Assembly (NCBI RefSeq): GCF_050436995.1
Contig: NC_134747.1
Coordinates: 4,719,501-4,783,500 of the forward strand
Direction: 5' to 3'
DNA: 64,000 bases
Source: Anticarsia gemmatalis
Taxonomy: Eukaryota > Arthropoda > Insecta > Lepidoptera > Erebidae
How positions within the stretch are numbered: the first letter of the stretch is position 1; each line of letters opens with the position of its first letter. This document shows, one piece after another, positions 37,901 to 50,366 of this stretch. The translations under genes were made by a program, and so were the position numbers. Below the pieces are notes generated by a model. That model saw nothing but the letters and a program-made list of their open reading frames with translations, did not search any database and was not told where the DNA came from.

Positions 37901-40900
37901 TATAGAAGAGAGCATCTTTTGTAGATTGGGGAGAGTTGAGAAACAGAAGGAATAAAGGAACAGAAAATAAACTTTTATCGCTGTGAACCGTGTGAAGAAA
38001 GATTGACTAGAAAACATTTAGAAATCAATTACCTAAGTGCTAATCAAGACTTAAAATCTTGAAAACCCCCGATTTCACAATATATTTTTTTATTTCATAC
38101 TTTTTATAGGTTGGTGGTTAGGTTAAGCCATTCTGACTTTCCCACCACCAACTTTCTCAGCATGCGAAGCCATTTGAGACCCCGTCCGAGTAAATTTGCA
38201 GACATTCGGTTAATCTCCCCACTTTAACCCACTACAACTTTTAAACGGCTCCACCGATTTTCATCAAACATGTCTAAAAACACTCGCACATATGTCACCT
38301 TTAATTAAAAAAAAACTAAATTGAAATCACTGCATCCTTTCGGGAGTTATGATGCCATAGACAGACAGACACACAGACAGACACGTCGAACGTTATAACA
38401 CCCCTCTTTTTGCGTCGGGGGTTAAAAATTAATGGATGTATAAATTGTACTGCATGGTATTATTGCAAATGTGCTTTATTTCCTGGAGATTTCAATAAAA
38501 ATATATTTAAAATAGAACATTTGTATTGAGTAAGTAAGAGGCTGACTACTGGGTAAGACATGGCTGACTACTGGCGAAATGGGGCTGACTACTGGTAAAA
38601 AGTGCCATATTTTGTTTAATGTGGATTTTTTCCATAATAAACTTATGAATATGATATTTTGTTATTTTTTTCTTAAAGTTTAATAAATTACCTTTCATAC
38701 AATGACTAATGATTTTACATCTAGTTGTAAATGTTAAAAATATGGCTAAATCAAATTGACATTTTCATTAAAAGGCTGACTACTGGGTGCTTTACCCTAT
38801 TTGGTCTGATTAAATATCAACCTATAACTGTAGGGTTCGCCCTGTTTTTGAACCTTCCGTGACAAAGATAGTTTAGGGCAGTCTTCAGTTAGGTATTGTG
38901 ACGTTTATACTGCTCGATATATCTTAGGTACAAGATGAATTTGTCCGCGTCTATTTACTGCAAGTAAGTAAAATTGTGGGTTTTTTACATCGTAGAAGAT
39001 CGTAACAGTGCTTATTTTATTTCGGAGATGGGAAAAGGGCATTGTGAATCTGAATCTTATACACGAGAGTTCAACGAATCTTATAAACGCGGCTGTTCTG
39101 TTCAATGCAGATAGGTATGTATTTCATAAGTACAGTATTACTGGCGAATACATAAATAGTCTTAAATTAGACAGCGCTTGTACTAATAAAGCCATACAAA
39201 TGATCGGGAGCGTGTTAAAGAAACATTCGGTTCAAGGATAAACTTCCAAAAGGTAATTTGTTAGTAGATCTAGATATGAATCAGACGGACCACGAGAATA
39301 GGAAGCAATACTAATAATTTGTTACGATGTTTCCTTTAGGTGTCCTTGGAAACAAGAATACGGCTTCTAGCCTTCTACCTTTTTAACAATGTTTCTAGAT
39401 AGTTCGTTGTTTTCGTAAATCTGAATAAATATACATGACTGCGAAGCGTCTATTTACCTACTCACAATAATATTGAGTAGAGTCAAATTTGAGTACACAG
39501 GTACAGTTCGACAGCTAGTATAGAGCACGCGCGTTTCAACTAGTACAAATTTAGACTATTTAATTCGATAACTGTTAATGGTAATTACTAGACATCTTCT
39601 AATATGGTATATGGTCCTGTTTTATAGTGCGATTTTCTACTACCACAGTCGACAACCGGCTAGCTATCGCTAAATTTTGGATGAGAAATTCATCAACGGT
39701 CCAAGCGAATTCCTTAGCAATTAATTTTTAAGTACACTTTAAATGTCAAACTCTCGATACTCAAAAGTACCGACAACAAAATACCGCGCTATAGTTAAAC
39801 GGAAATATAATTTTTAATTAAAACAAGAAGTATTTTAATCCACAAGAAACACGAACAAGTGTCAATGTCGTTACATAATTAAAAACATTACAAGCAAGGT
39901 TAGTTGATTGCTCAATTAAAATGTCCGTCTCAATTGTTTTAATGCATTAACATTATTACTAATTAAACGCACTTCGACATGTAGGTAGCATTACGAATAA
40001 AATTACATTGATGGGTTGAAACTAGTTGAAAGTACTTATATGAAGCTATTTGCAGATCGCAATTCGCAGGTGAACCGGTTTACAAACATGTACTGCTATC
40101 GATCAAGGTATTTTTCCTTAAATGATATAATGTATTATCGTAGTTACTTTAAACAGAGATTGATATATACAAATAGCCATAATTTAGCAAATCATTTTCC
40201 CGTTAGTAACCCTGCTGATAAATTAATGTCATAACATTAGTATTATGTCATTTGCTACAGTTATTTTACATGAAGACTGACTCCGTTACTCATAAAAAAA
40301 CGAAGCATGAATTACTATCTATTCTATTTTATCTGATATTGAATTTTGACTTATCTTTTATGTGTAAGCGATTATTTTTGAGCTGTTTGTGGTGCCCCCC
40401 TGAACGTGCCCTACACAATTGGTTAATTGGTTTTGAGGCTAATCCGGCATTGCCGAGTGGACATAACGCAAGTACAAGCTTTTAAATGAAAGTCCAGGCT
40501 AAATACGCTTTCGATGACAAATCCTGGTCTCAAGACACGTCTTATTAGGCTCTAAATACTGAAGACTAGTTGCTCATCGACAGTGGCTGTAATTTTCTTT
40601 GAGTAGTTTTGAATACCTACTTTGTATTTATTTAGTCAAAAATACTGATTTTCTTGACGACTGTCAACAGCACGGAATAACTCTAAAGTGTGTTTAATGA
40701 AGTGTAGCTAATTTACGCGTGACGTAAACAGAGCATCTGGCGATGACAAATACATAATAATACTTTATGTTTACTCATTTTAGTACTAAACATGAAAACA
40801 ACGGAGTTTGTATATTAATAAGGTTATATACGAAACACTTTTTTCGTGCTACGGCCATTTTTTTTATTAATTTTCTGGAATTTGATGACAAATACCTACA

Positions 40901-42040
40901 TCATAGTTATTTGTATCCTATCGTTATATTGAAAAAGGTAGAAGACTAATCAGTAACATTAGAAAATGAAATAAATAATAGACAAAAGTGCTGTAATCGA
41001 TCACGTGACCATGACCGTTGAAGGTACGCGCTGAAGACCAATTGGGCGGTGAAATTTTATGAATATTTTAATAATTTCACAGTCGTTTACCGCCTTGCGA
41101 TGTACGATATACGTATTCATCTCCAATAAATAGATGCCTTGTATCTTTGCTTCTAATGTAACTGTATCAATGCATTTTTCTGCATAAGTCTTTTACAACT
41201 ACAATACATAAAGCATCTAAAAAAGGTTAATTAATGAAATCTACATACGTCTTTTTTTCTAGACTACAGATCGCCACGCTCACCGACCTCTACATACTTT
41301 TTGCATCCACAGTTTTAAATACCTTCGTACTTGAGGTTTATAAATACTGCACTGGAATTGCCAACTATTGCACACACAGCAGATAAAGAAAGATAATGCA
41401 TAAATAATGGTATTTCTGCTCTAGTTGCAAGTCACAATCAGTAGCCATGAGCTTTGTAAATCCTAAGGATTGTGACAAAGAGTACGCAAGCACTCATCGA
41501 TTTGTAAATAACATCCTGCAATCATGATATGTCTGTCTTGCGCTGACTTATTGCAGTACTTAAGTCGTGTACGCACTGCGGATTAGGAACAATGTTGAAG
41601 ATATACATTGTTAAATGTATTTTAAGGTTTGACGCTGCCTTAAGATAGTAGTAAAAATGTGGCCCAGGTATTTGGGAGTAAGGAAAAATGATTTTACTCC
41701 TTACATACTCGCTTTCACTGTGTGTTAATTTTAACAAATTTAAATTTTAGGAACGTCTACATTTTAACTGAATGACGCTATCATTGGCTCGGGACAGCAG
41801 GACACACGCACATGCATGGTCAACCAGATCAGTCTTTTCTGCTACTTTCATACTACTAACATTTAAGATTTCTTTGTGAAGGTAGCTCGAGTGTATATCT
41901 CGCTTTAGTTATCGAAATGCCGCGAGACGGTAGTACTCCTTTATCACTAGATAACTTATCAACAAATAAATAATAAATAACTCTACATAAGTGGTATCAT
42001 ATTATTATGCATTTTAGTAAGTATCACTTTTTCGGAATGA

Positions 42041-42071
<31 letters not shown>

Positions 42072-45000
42072 CTCGTCAGGAAAATGCATTACTGCATGTC
42101 CCGCTCCAGGGAGGTAGCGGGGGTCTGTCGGGCTCTCCCGCCGGCTAGGCGTTCCGGCTTTTAAATTTGGGCCGACTAAAAACCTGACGGTGTTCCTTCA
42201 ACTGTCACCATAAAGTGGCCAGGACGCGGTACCTCCGATTGGATACTCCGCGTCCTAGCCGGTGACGGCCCGCTTTGGATGCGGGCCCACCTTCGAGCGG
42301 GGGCGGGCATGAATATTGCCCCCCCTACCTCTCCACTTCAAGGGGGTATGCCAGGAACACACATCACACCCCCACCTCTCGGACCTGTTCCCTGTTCAGG
42401 CGACAGAGCGTTCCGCCTCCGCCGCCCACAGGTCCGCGTCACGGGGGCCGGAGATCGTCCCGGCGCCTGCGACGCCCGGTGCGTCTAGCGCGGGATGGGA
42501 GGGGAGCGTTAATTTCCCGCTCCCGTTCCGAAGCCTCTTTTGCGGAAATTACATTTTCGCAAAATGAGGCGACGGCCGACCACGCTGCCTCGCTCCCGAC
42601 CATGGACAGAACCACAGCCGAGAGCGAGAGGTCGCTCCCGACCACCCCGATTAACTCCCGGCGCTGCGACGACCACGCCTGGCAGTCTGCCAGCGTATGC
42701 AGCGCCGTATCGGGGCAGTCACCACAATGATGGCACCTGGGCGTCTGCTCACGGCCTATACGACACAGGTACTTGCCGAAACATCCGTGTCCGGTCAAGA
42801 CCTGCGTCAGCCGAAATGTGAGCGCGCCGTGCCCTCTCTCCAGCCACTCCGTGACTGCCGGCCGCACGGCCTCGATAGTGACGAGGCCGGCGCTGGGGTT
42901 CTCCAGTCGTCGCTTCCACGCCGCCAGGACGTCTTGGCGGAGCTCCGCCCTGCGCGCCTCGACTTCTTGAGGCGCCGGCATGAAGCCTCCGCCTCGAGCC
43001 TCCTCGCGCCATTTATATAGTGACGCGAGGGCCTTTGCGTCCAGATCCCAGGGCGGCGTTCGGGCTAGTAGGCACGCCGCTTCGTATGAGACCGTGCGGT
43101 AGCCTCTCACGGCCCTGACGGCCATCACGCGCTGTGGACGCCGCAACGCGGCGATGTTCCTGGCCGACAGGGCATTGGCCCAAATGGGAGAGCCATATAG
43201 GGCCATCGACCGCACGATCCCGGCGTACAGCCGTCGACAGTTGTTATTTGGCCCCCCGAGGTTCGGCAGCAGACGCGAGAGTGCGCCCGCCGCACCTACG
43301 AGTTTGGGGGCCAGCTGTCTGAAATGGGCTGTGAAGTCCCATCGACCGTCGAGAAGAAGACCGAGATACTTCATCGACGGTGCAATGCCGATGCGGACTC
43401 CGCCTACTATTATGCTGGATCCTGGAGGTGGGCGGCGTCGGGGCCCGCGGAAAAATAGGGCCTCCGTCTTTTCGAGAGCCACCTCCAGACCCAGCCGCCG
43501 GATGCGAGCGACGACTTGTGCGACCCCAGCTGTGGCCAGCACCTCCGTTTCGGAATGACCTGACATATTCTCGAATTTTAAACCACTATTATGGCATTTT
43601 CTTCGTAGTGTTCTCCTACGGGCAAAAACCGGCTGATCCACCCCATACCAAGCTTCCCGTCCGACCCGAGGGCCTTAGAGTCTCGCGAACAACTAAGTTT
43701 AATAAGAGACATTCAAGGCTTCGTTTTCTAAAGCCAAAATCTCTTCATATGCTTACGAAATGTTACCTCTCGAAGGATTAGTTCGCCTCTGCAACGACGA
43801 CAAGACGTTTTCATTAGACCTAACAATAAATACCTTTTAGTAAGACTATAGACACAATACATTGTAAAGAACGTATACTTACATAATATTATGAACAGGA
43901 TGACTTGAAAGTTCCCATAATTCCTCGTCGAGAAGCATGTGAATGTTATTATGATGTGGAAAGATATGAGAGCTATTAGCCACGGGTCGCGCCATTCAAT
44001 CTAGAAGAGGACAAAGAAACATGATTAAATTACTGGCAAATCGGTCTTTAGAAATTTCTAGACTACCTATATCTTATCCTTAAAGGTTAAAATAAATGAG
44101 TATTTATAACACGTAGGTGTAATTGTGTATAATGGAGCTTGTTTACAACATTTAAAAAGCTGCTAATTACCCCGTATCAACCATTATAGATTTAAGGATG
44201 ACAACGCTACGTGCTCTCCGAGGCATGAAGTGGCTTTGATAAACAAACGGTAGCTTGCGTCTGGGCAATGACCTGACTAAAGAAAGCCTGAACTAGAATA
44301 TTGTTCAGAAGACCCAATTTGACTTAGAGTAAGTAGAACTATGTTAAAGGTATACGTGTAGCTTTAATCACTTGAACTAGGTCGACCATTTGCTTTCTTA
44401 CGCTTCATACTAATCCGATATTCATGTATGAGACTGTCTGAATAGCTACGCCCACACACTCTCGGACGTAATTTCATTATTTTTGTATTCGAAAACTTGT
44501 TTACATTATATCTGCGCAAAGTGAATAAACTCGCCTCCCGAGCTTGTAGAGAAAATTGGATACGTAAAAGTGATGTTATTAGCATGCCTATGCAAAATAC
44601 GTATGTGCTTTTAACCACGTAATGTTTGAAAATTTTCTCCCAACAATATACTAGCGCAAATGTTTGCTGTTCCCACTAGAGCCATACATTTCGCGTAACA
44701 AAATAAAGGAAATTTATACTTTCTCGCTGTATATTCTGCTTTTAGTAAACCACGAGTAACAGCTGGTATTCGTTATTTATGGAAGTCAATTTAAACCTAT
44801 AAACAACAGTGTAGGTACAGAATGTAAGCGAAACACGATCGTCGGTATGGTACTGCATTACACGAAATAAACTCTTATTTTTAAACAGCATAGCTTTAAA
44901 TATGCAAAGGTCATCCGAAAAGACCTTGGCTGATAGGTTGCAGTTTGCAAAGATGTTTACTTTCAAAATGTAAATAAACAAAATACTGCATTCATACAGA

Positions 45001-48000
45001 TTTTGAATACATTTGTGTGACTTTGGGGATCCCAAACCGAAAGTACTGGCTGGAAGGAAGTAAACAGCTGATACCGGCATCGTTAGATCGAGGTAGTCCA
45101 TCTAGAGCACCCGTTCGAATAGCACCTTGACGAAAAGCACCTAGCCTAGTCCACTAAAGACACTCATCAATATTATGTATTTGGCAGGTGCTAGTCGTTA
45201 GTTCAACAAATTAGAGAAAAATCTATGTCAACGTGTGACTCATGTGATTGAGACATTTATCGACATTGCGTGTTACGCTCTACCAATCATATCTGCTTAA
45301 CATTTTGGCAATAATAAAAATTTAAAACAAAACTAATACATCTAACAAGGTCAGTGGTACAAACGAGGCTGAACGTCTTAGTGAGCGTTGGTTTCTGAGC
45401 GCCCATTACGTCGGTAGTTCATGGCCAATATTAGACCTCTGGCTACTACGAGAACACGTAGTAAATTTATTTTATTCGAAACACTATGAAGTGTATGTCC
45501 ATAAAAGATTCAGCAATATTACTATAGCTTACTAAATGGGTCCAGAGAAGACTAAACTGAAAAAATGGAAGTAGTTAAACAATAAAACAAGTCCTAAGCT
45601 CGAAATTATTACTGTCCTCGCAGGGACTTTTGAAATAAACCACGGCCTTGGAACCTACGATACCATGTAGAATAACAGTGGCAGCCTACCAAAACAATTA
45701 TGTGAACCATCGGAATACGTCATCACCTCCATGCAAACGCGACCTTACAACGAAATAAAACTTGGTGCCTATAGGTATAATAGCAGTTTGCGTGTAATTC
45801 AGTATTCGGTATCGTTCCCCAACAAAACTTTCTTTCATGTTTTAATATTGAATGAGTAATCCGAAACATGTTTTTGCTATAGCGTATTTTGCGCCCATAA
45901 AGCAATATAATTTTACTTTTTAATTTTGATAACAGGACGGTCGCTACATAATATTTAGATTAGCAGCCGTAGCGCATGAATACGTAAGTAACTTTTGGTT
46001 GACCTCCACGAAATATGAACGCATTAATCAAGGAGGCCAAGTTGTAGGTAACTTGACGTAATATTTTGTTTCGAACCAAGAGGCGACTACAATACATTAT
46101 TTTTAAACTATTTAAATTTGTTGACCGTTGGTAATTAGTTACGGAGACCGATACTAATATTTTGATAGACGCAAAGCTGTAAACTGACATATTAGACTCA
46201 TATTTCACGCTATACTTTCTTCTTATGGGCAGCTTTCACGGATTATTGTCTGTACGTGCCTTAGAAAGCGTGTTGCGACCTTTTAATCTTATATAGCTAA
46301 GTGTGTGTCGTAACAATCAGGTCATGCGCTGAAAAACCACACAAGCGATTTGATGCGGCTGTCGGTGTACCACTAATTACTGTGCTGGTATTACTAGTCA
46401 TTTGTGGTTTAAGATTGGATGGAATCATAGCTGCTAAGTGCTATAATGAACAAAATAATAAGAATTCTTAGGGTTTTATTGCACAATTTGTAACGAAAGA
46501 GATCATCTCTAGCACTGTAATGTACCTATGCATGTATTTATTTCGCCACGACGACATAACAGGGGGCGAATAACTTGTGCCATATAACGGATACGTAGAT
46601 TCGGACCGTTACTGAGATTATTACAGCTTACGAAAACCAAACATCGCTTTTCGAGTAGAGAAATTGAAGCCAGTGCTCGTGATGAAACACAAACACAGAA
46701 GCAAACATTTTGAGCCTTCAATTTTAGTATTTAAATACACTGAACACTCAACAAAAACATTCAATTAACTAACAGGGAAAATTATTTTGGTAACAAATTA
46801 ATAATGAGGTAGGTATACCATCAAAACTCCCATGTTTTGATAGCATAATCTATAAATATATAAAGATAGTACCAACTGTAAAATTATATAGATGGTTTTA
46901 TACTTTTTATCATGGATATCTAAAAATTTGACACATTTCACGGAAGCTAAAATGTGAACAGCCTGTATAAAGTCAAGTCAATGTAGATTTAAAATATTAC
47001 ACAATTAAAATATAAACTTTTACATCCTTATCTTGTATGTATGTCCGTTCTTTCTATAGATTTACAACATATTTTGTTGCCAACTGATAACCCGAAATGC
47101 ATGTTTTGTAATTTTAGTTTTATCTCTGTAATAAATGTTCATAATGATATTTAATATGATTGCTTATAAATACCTAACACAAAATAAATCACTATTTGTC
47201 TAATGTGGACAACATACATTACATTGCAGTGTTTAGTCTGTATTTTGGTGAGTATTCCTTGCAGCAAAGGGCAATATAATTGGAGATTTCCACTTTAAAA
47301 ATTGCAGATTGAAGTTTGTAAATTGAAGCATGCTTCATGGTACTGTATTTTAAGGATTTCAATTGGAACTAGGTATCAGTATTGTGAAAGTTTTCATCTT
47401 TTAACCATAGAAGTGTGTGAAATTTACAAATACTATTCCAGTTATTTTAAAGATAAACAATAGATCCTCAATATGAGTTGTATATCAAGAACACTTGTTT
47501 TGTTAATTAACAAATCAAATTAGTAGACAGATAATTAGATAAGAAAACAAATATATCAATGGATTAACCCTGAGAAGCCCTATCTTATGACCTAGACACA
47601 AAATAAGTGACATTTATTTGTTTTAAGTGATTATATCATTCAGTCAGTAAAACAGTATTGAGTTTTAATTGGTACATAGATTGCAGCTGTTGTTAATCAT
47701 CAACTTAATCATTGTAGAGAGCTTGAATTTTAAATGTTTCTTTTTTCTTGTTGTTTATTAGTGATATTATTGCAGTCTAAAAACTTAAAATTGAATAGAA
47801 ATAGGTTGACATCTCACAACTTAATCATCACATTGAGGTAAATACCTTGAACATAGGCACACAAATATTTAAAAAATAAATGTCTTCTACTGTAACGGAA
47901 ACAGGGTTAGTGTCTTCTGAAGATTAACATGAGTTGGTATTTTAAAGAGACATTAATTGACCTTGAAGTAATGCCAATTGTTGGAATGTAATTAAATACA

Positions 48001-48592
48001 TTATGGACACTGATTTGATTCTAATTACATGAGTGACCATTAAATTGCAATGAATATAGTGAGGATAATGGATAAGTAGAATTCTTGTGGACCAAATTGA
48101 TTGATATTATTTTAGAAATAACATAACACTATGTAACACTACTTTTAAGATTTTAAGTCCTATACATCCCAGATACATAGAACTAAAAACAAATTCACCA
48201 AAATAACTGGTCATAATCATTAAACATATTTTATTTTTATAAAAAAGTATTACTTTTTATAAATCTTTGCTCTCTGTTGCCGGCAAAACAATCATAAAAT
48301 GTAAATTAAACAGGTACTGATTAGGAATGCCGCTTGCCGCAGCCACCAACCGTGAGCTGCGACGTAACGATATGTTAACGCCCTGATGAGATCCTTTTAA
48401 CCAGTAATATATATGACGATAATCTCATATTCACACAATCATACATTTATTATGCCTAAAATAATATAGAGACATACATATTGGACATTACACCAACTCT
48501 ACTCTACCGTGATCCAGTAAATAAGTAATACTTACACTGCGAAGATAAGATATAAAATCTGATATTTGATTTACTTCCACAAATTCTTCCAT
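34994..48592 (-). CDS. TMEM18: Transmembrane protein 18
   Basis: Small multi-pass protein of the inner nuclear membrane family TMEM18. Four exons, 48536-48592, 43883-44000, 36349-36497 and 34994-35110, join in frame to 146 residues (human 140). The exon products fit the family: MEEFVEVNQISDFISYLRS, then IEWRDPWLIAL, then LVYFSENINEVAARNW and QQYFDSKGLFISVVFS, then a Lys/Arg-rich end (NLKKAQLRQRLKEL). The block ENINEVAARNW-x-LFS-x-QYFDS-x-GLFIS is the family signature. Hydrophobic segments predict three or four membrane passes, and the basic tail is the expected DNA/nuclear-facing end. Introns 4.5, 7.4 and 1.2 kb long make up over 95% of the gene, and the middle one is full of transposons. The start faces GLG1, 1.77 kb away. 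Confidence 0.93.
35560..35760 (-). repeat. Repeat related to 31685-31815, inverted, in TMEM18 intron 3
   Basis: Read on the minus strand from about 35755 it starts GGCTTGCTACACACATTATT and continues with CGGCTCGG, GAACAACTAAACCGACTCG and several TTCGGTT/CCGAAC words. It matches 31685-31815 in order. No coding sequence is evident; it lies in the intron between TMEM18 exons 3 and 4. Confidence 0.45.
37505..37960 (+). repeat. Lepidopteran retroelement 3'-end fragment
   Basis: Carries the series atggctgccctaagaaactg, gtcacaatatgctggaatca, gaataccagtgttttacatg, gagcaactgcctatatgacc, cagttacctgggctatac, acgattgccagagatccttg and gccgggacctacaattta. I recognise it as the 3' part of a common lepidopteran non-LTR-type (RTE-like) repeat. 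It is nested within the TIR element. The assignment is from memory of the repeat, not a search. Confidence 0.5.
38064..38423 (-). repeat. 360-bp lepidopteran repeat with AACCCCCGA ends
   Basis: It begins AACCCCCGA (38064-38072) and ends TCGGGGGTT (38415-38423), 9-bp inverted ends. Between these it contains ccaccaactttctcagcatg, gaccccgtccgagtaaattt, ggctccaccgattttcatca, an acagacagacacacagacag tract and cacccctctttttgcgtcgg. It is a well-preserved copy of a very common lepidopteran repeat, and lies inside the larger TIR element. Confidence 0.65.
38800..42029. other. TMEM18 intron 2, sequence between the two transposon insertions
   Basis: AT-rich intron sequence with no supportable exon or recognised repeat. 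Short ORFs here (for instance 40016-40234 and 41522-41737) show no family features. Confidence 0.4.
42043..43547 (-). mobile_element. 5'-truncated R1-clade-like LINE insertion with target duplication
   Basis: A GC-rich island in AT-rich intron, on the minus strand. At its 3' end is a run of about 29 A (T on the plus strand, from 42043). At its 5' end the body stops abruptly. The same 13 bases, TTTCGGAATGACC, flank both ends (42030-42042 and 43548-43560), a perfect target-site duplication. The minus strand from about 43547 to 42439 is one open frame, about 370 codons. It encodes the end of a reverse transcriptase (KTEALFF, then GVRIGIAPSMKYLGLLLDGR) and a C-terminal cysteine-histidine motif CHHCGDCPDTALHTLADC, typical of R1-related non-LTR elements. 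The 3' UTR is about 370 bp. The upstream endonuclease and RT core are absent, so the copy is dead on arrival. The intact frame, tail and duplication indicate a young insertion. Confidence 0.88.
44001..48535. other. TMEM18 intron 1
   Basis: About 4.5 kb of AT-rich intron. I recognise no coding exon, RNA gene or clear transposon. Confidence 0.4.
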
Positions 48593-49304
48593 TGCCAAAA
48601 TCTTTTTGAATATCACAATTTAATACCAAATTCTTACGATAGTTTACACTTTATCACTGTATTACATGGAAATTATTTCAGTCAATCGAATGAGGCGAAT
48701 GAGTGACTGACTTGTCAACAAGTTTGAAGTATGTTGTCATGAATTGTCAATGTCATTGATGAATGTTGACATCCCCAAAAAAACCTTTTTTATTTAAATG
48801 TGGCAATATAACTGTGTAATAACAATAAAATTTATTTGTCTGCCGGTTGCTCACGTTCATAGATTCTCGGTTTTGATTGTAAAAATGAACGGTACCTTCG
48901 TATATTAAAATCGTTGTCCAAAAATGCGTTATCTATATCTTGGTTGCACAAAAATCATGACGAGGCTAATTACAAGTTACAACGCATTAGAATAAAAAAT
49001 CAGTATTTAATTATAATTAATTACGCATCAATTATCGGAAATAAAAACGCAAGAGACGCACTCGTTACATTCGATATTACATTATTTTTTAAACTTTACA
49101 TACAATAGTTGCAAAACAACATATTATATGGAACACAAATACGACTTAAATCAAACTCTAGGAACATAACCGGGAAAATGAGTGATTTTAATTAGAAACT
49201 ATTATGACGTTATTAATCAATATAGCTTAATCAGTGAGAATCACTGTAACACCTACCAAGCGCCTTGGAAGGCAGCAAATGGGTGTGAGGACATTTACCA
49301 TTAA

Positions 49305-49440
49305 TTAAATAAATAAATCAACTCGCACATGGTCATTTAATTGCAAACTAAGCACAGGTTGTACTATGGTAACCAAATAACTGATAAACATACTTATATG
49401 TACTTCTAAATACATACTTATATAGATATAATTATGAGAA
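49305..49440 (-). repeat. SINE tail fragment, minus strand
   Basis: On the minus strand it reads ATATAAGTATGTATTTAGAA, then TTTATCAGTTATTTGGTTAC, CATAGTACAACCTGTGCTTA and a GTGCGAGTTGATTTATTTA end. This matches the SINE tails at 14975-15190 and 20760-20850. The tRNA head is missing. Confidence 0.6.
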
Positions 49441-49491
49441 ATAAAGAGCATACCCGTAAAAAATATAGGCACCAACAATTTTTGCCTCTGA

Positions 49492-49695
49492 AGGCTCCGT
49501 AGCGCAGTCGTTAAAGTTGTCGCCAGGCTTAGCACCAGTGCGTCGGGAGGTCGAGGGTTCGATTCCCACGGCTTTTTCAGGCCTGGTTGTACTTTGTGTC
49601 CGTTGTTTGAATGTCTAAAAGACCATGCGACAGACGAGTAATTGTTAGTGCGGAAATTGCCAAAATGCTAGTCTCATTTTATAATAATAATAAAA
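49492..49695 (+). repeat. tRNA-derived SINE with (ATA)n-like tail
   Basis: The head GGCTCCGTAGCGCAGTCGTT contains an A-box-like segment. The B-box GGTTCGATTCCC lies at 49556-49567. Then follow a body (CAGGCCTGGTTGTACTTTGT, GTCCGTTGTTTGAATGTCTA) and an ataataataataaa tail ending about 49695. The acceptor arms do not pair as in a tRNA, so it is a SINE and not a tRNA gene. Confidence 0.65.
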
Positions 49696-50366
49696 AACAC
49701 GATGTGTTGAGCTGAGTTGGTAACTATTACAATCTGCTTATCAGAGTCGCCAGAGGAAATACAGAAAAATGTACTCTTCAGAAACAATGCACATGGGCTT
49801 GACCTTAGCTTCTAGGTATGAGGCAACTCGGATGCTTCTTTCCGACCTGTAATACCTAGGATATGATTTTTTTTTTTGGCTCATGACTGATGGAAAATTC
49901 GAGTCGACTTGCAGATTTTGTATTGCAGACTGCGTTTTCGTTTGTATACTTATTCTTCAGAAGCCAAATTATTGTGTATGTATACAACCGGTTGGGATAT
50001 GTGGCATATACACCTCGTTGCATTATAACTTATAATGTCCATCCTACATGCAAGTTACTATCTTGTCTATGTAAAAGAGAATGAACGAAGAAATATTCGA
50101 TTTTTTGTTGACTTGTCACACTATCTATCATACACCAAATGCTTCATTCATTCAATACGTATTTTCTAATTTCCCAAACAAATTATTGTGTGTGCTTTGT
50201 TAAAAACTTTACAAATTATCAATTAACACATATAAAAACTGTAAAAGTGCTAAAATAAACAAATCAAATGGCTTCTTAGTTCGTTGATAGTCGTAAATTA
50301 AGTGAACAATAATGAGGGAGTAAATAGCTGATAATCGTTTCTAAAAGCTCGCAAGCCGGTAGCGAA

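Larger units (their letters stand above)
36582..38797. mobile_element. 2.2-kb non-autonomous TIR transposon with subterminal motif arrays
   Basis: The ends 36582-36605 and 38774-38797 are perfect 24-bp inverted repeats; the left one begins GGGTAAAGCACCCAGTAGTC. TA occurs immediately outside both ends (36580-36581 and 38798-38799), as for a TA target duplication. Inside, a word GGCTGACTACTGG or close variants occurs about eleven times. On the left side it is seen at 36593, 36611, 36976, 37030, 37148, 37187 and 37211 in mixed orientation. On the right side it is at 38540, 38562, 38583 and 38774, all in plus orientation. No transposase-like ORF is recognised, so it would need a transposase in trans. 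Two other repeats (37505-37960 and 38064-38423) are nested within it. It sits in intron 2 of TMEM18, 85 bp upstream of exon 3. TA flanks suggest Tc1/mariner, but this is not proven. Confidence 0.8.
48593..50366. promoter_or_regulatory. Divergent spacer TMEM18 / GLG1
   Basis: The first 180 bp upstream of TMEM18 hold a cluster of TGTCAA/TTGACA words (48713-48718, 48745-48750, 48766-48771, and TGTCAT variants), likely its promoter. The middle is occupied by two SINE pieces (49305-49690). On the GLG1 side TTGTTGACTTGTCACAC lies around 50106. Promoter activity is inferred from position. Confidence 0.45.

Noticed and set aside
36582..38797. CRISPR-like or satellite array because of the repeated 13-bp word
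   Set aside because: Spacing is irregular, orientation is mixed, and the whole lies between transposon inverted repeats in a eukaryotic intron.
42275..43558. Several plus-strand frames of 60-150 codons
   Set aside because: They are complements of the GC-rich LINE frame on the minus strand; high GC removes stop codons in all frames.
49492..49570. Candidate tRNA gene (B-box GGTTCGATTCC)
   Set aside because: Acceptor stem does not pair, and the sequence continues into a SINE body with a simple-repeat tail.
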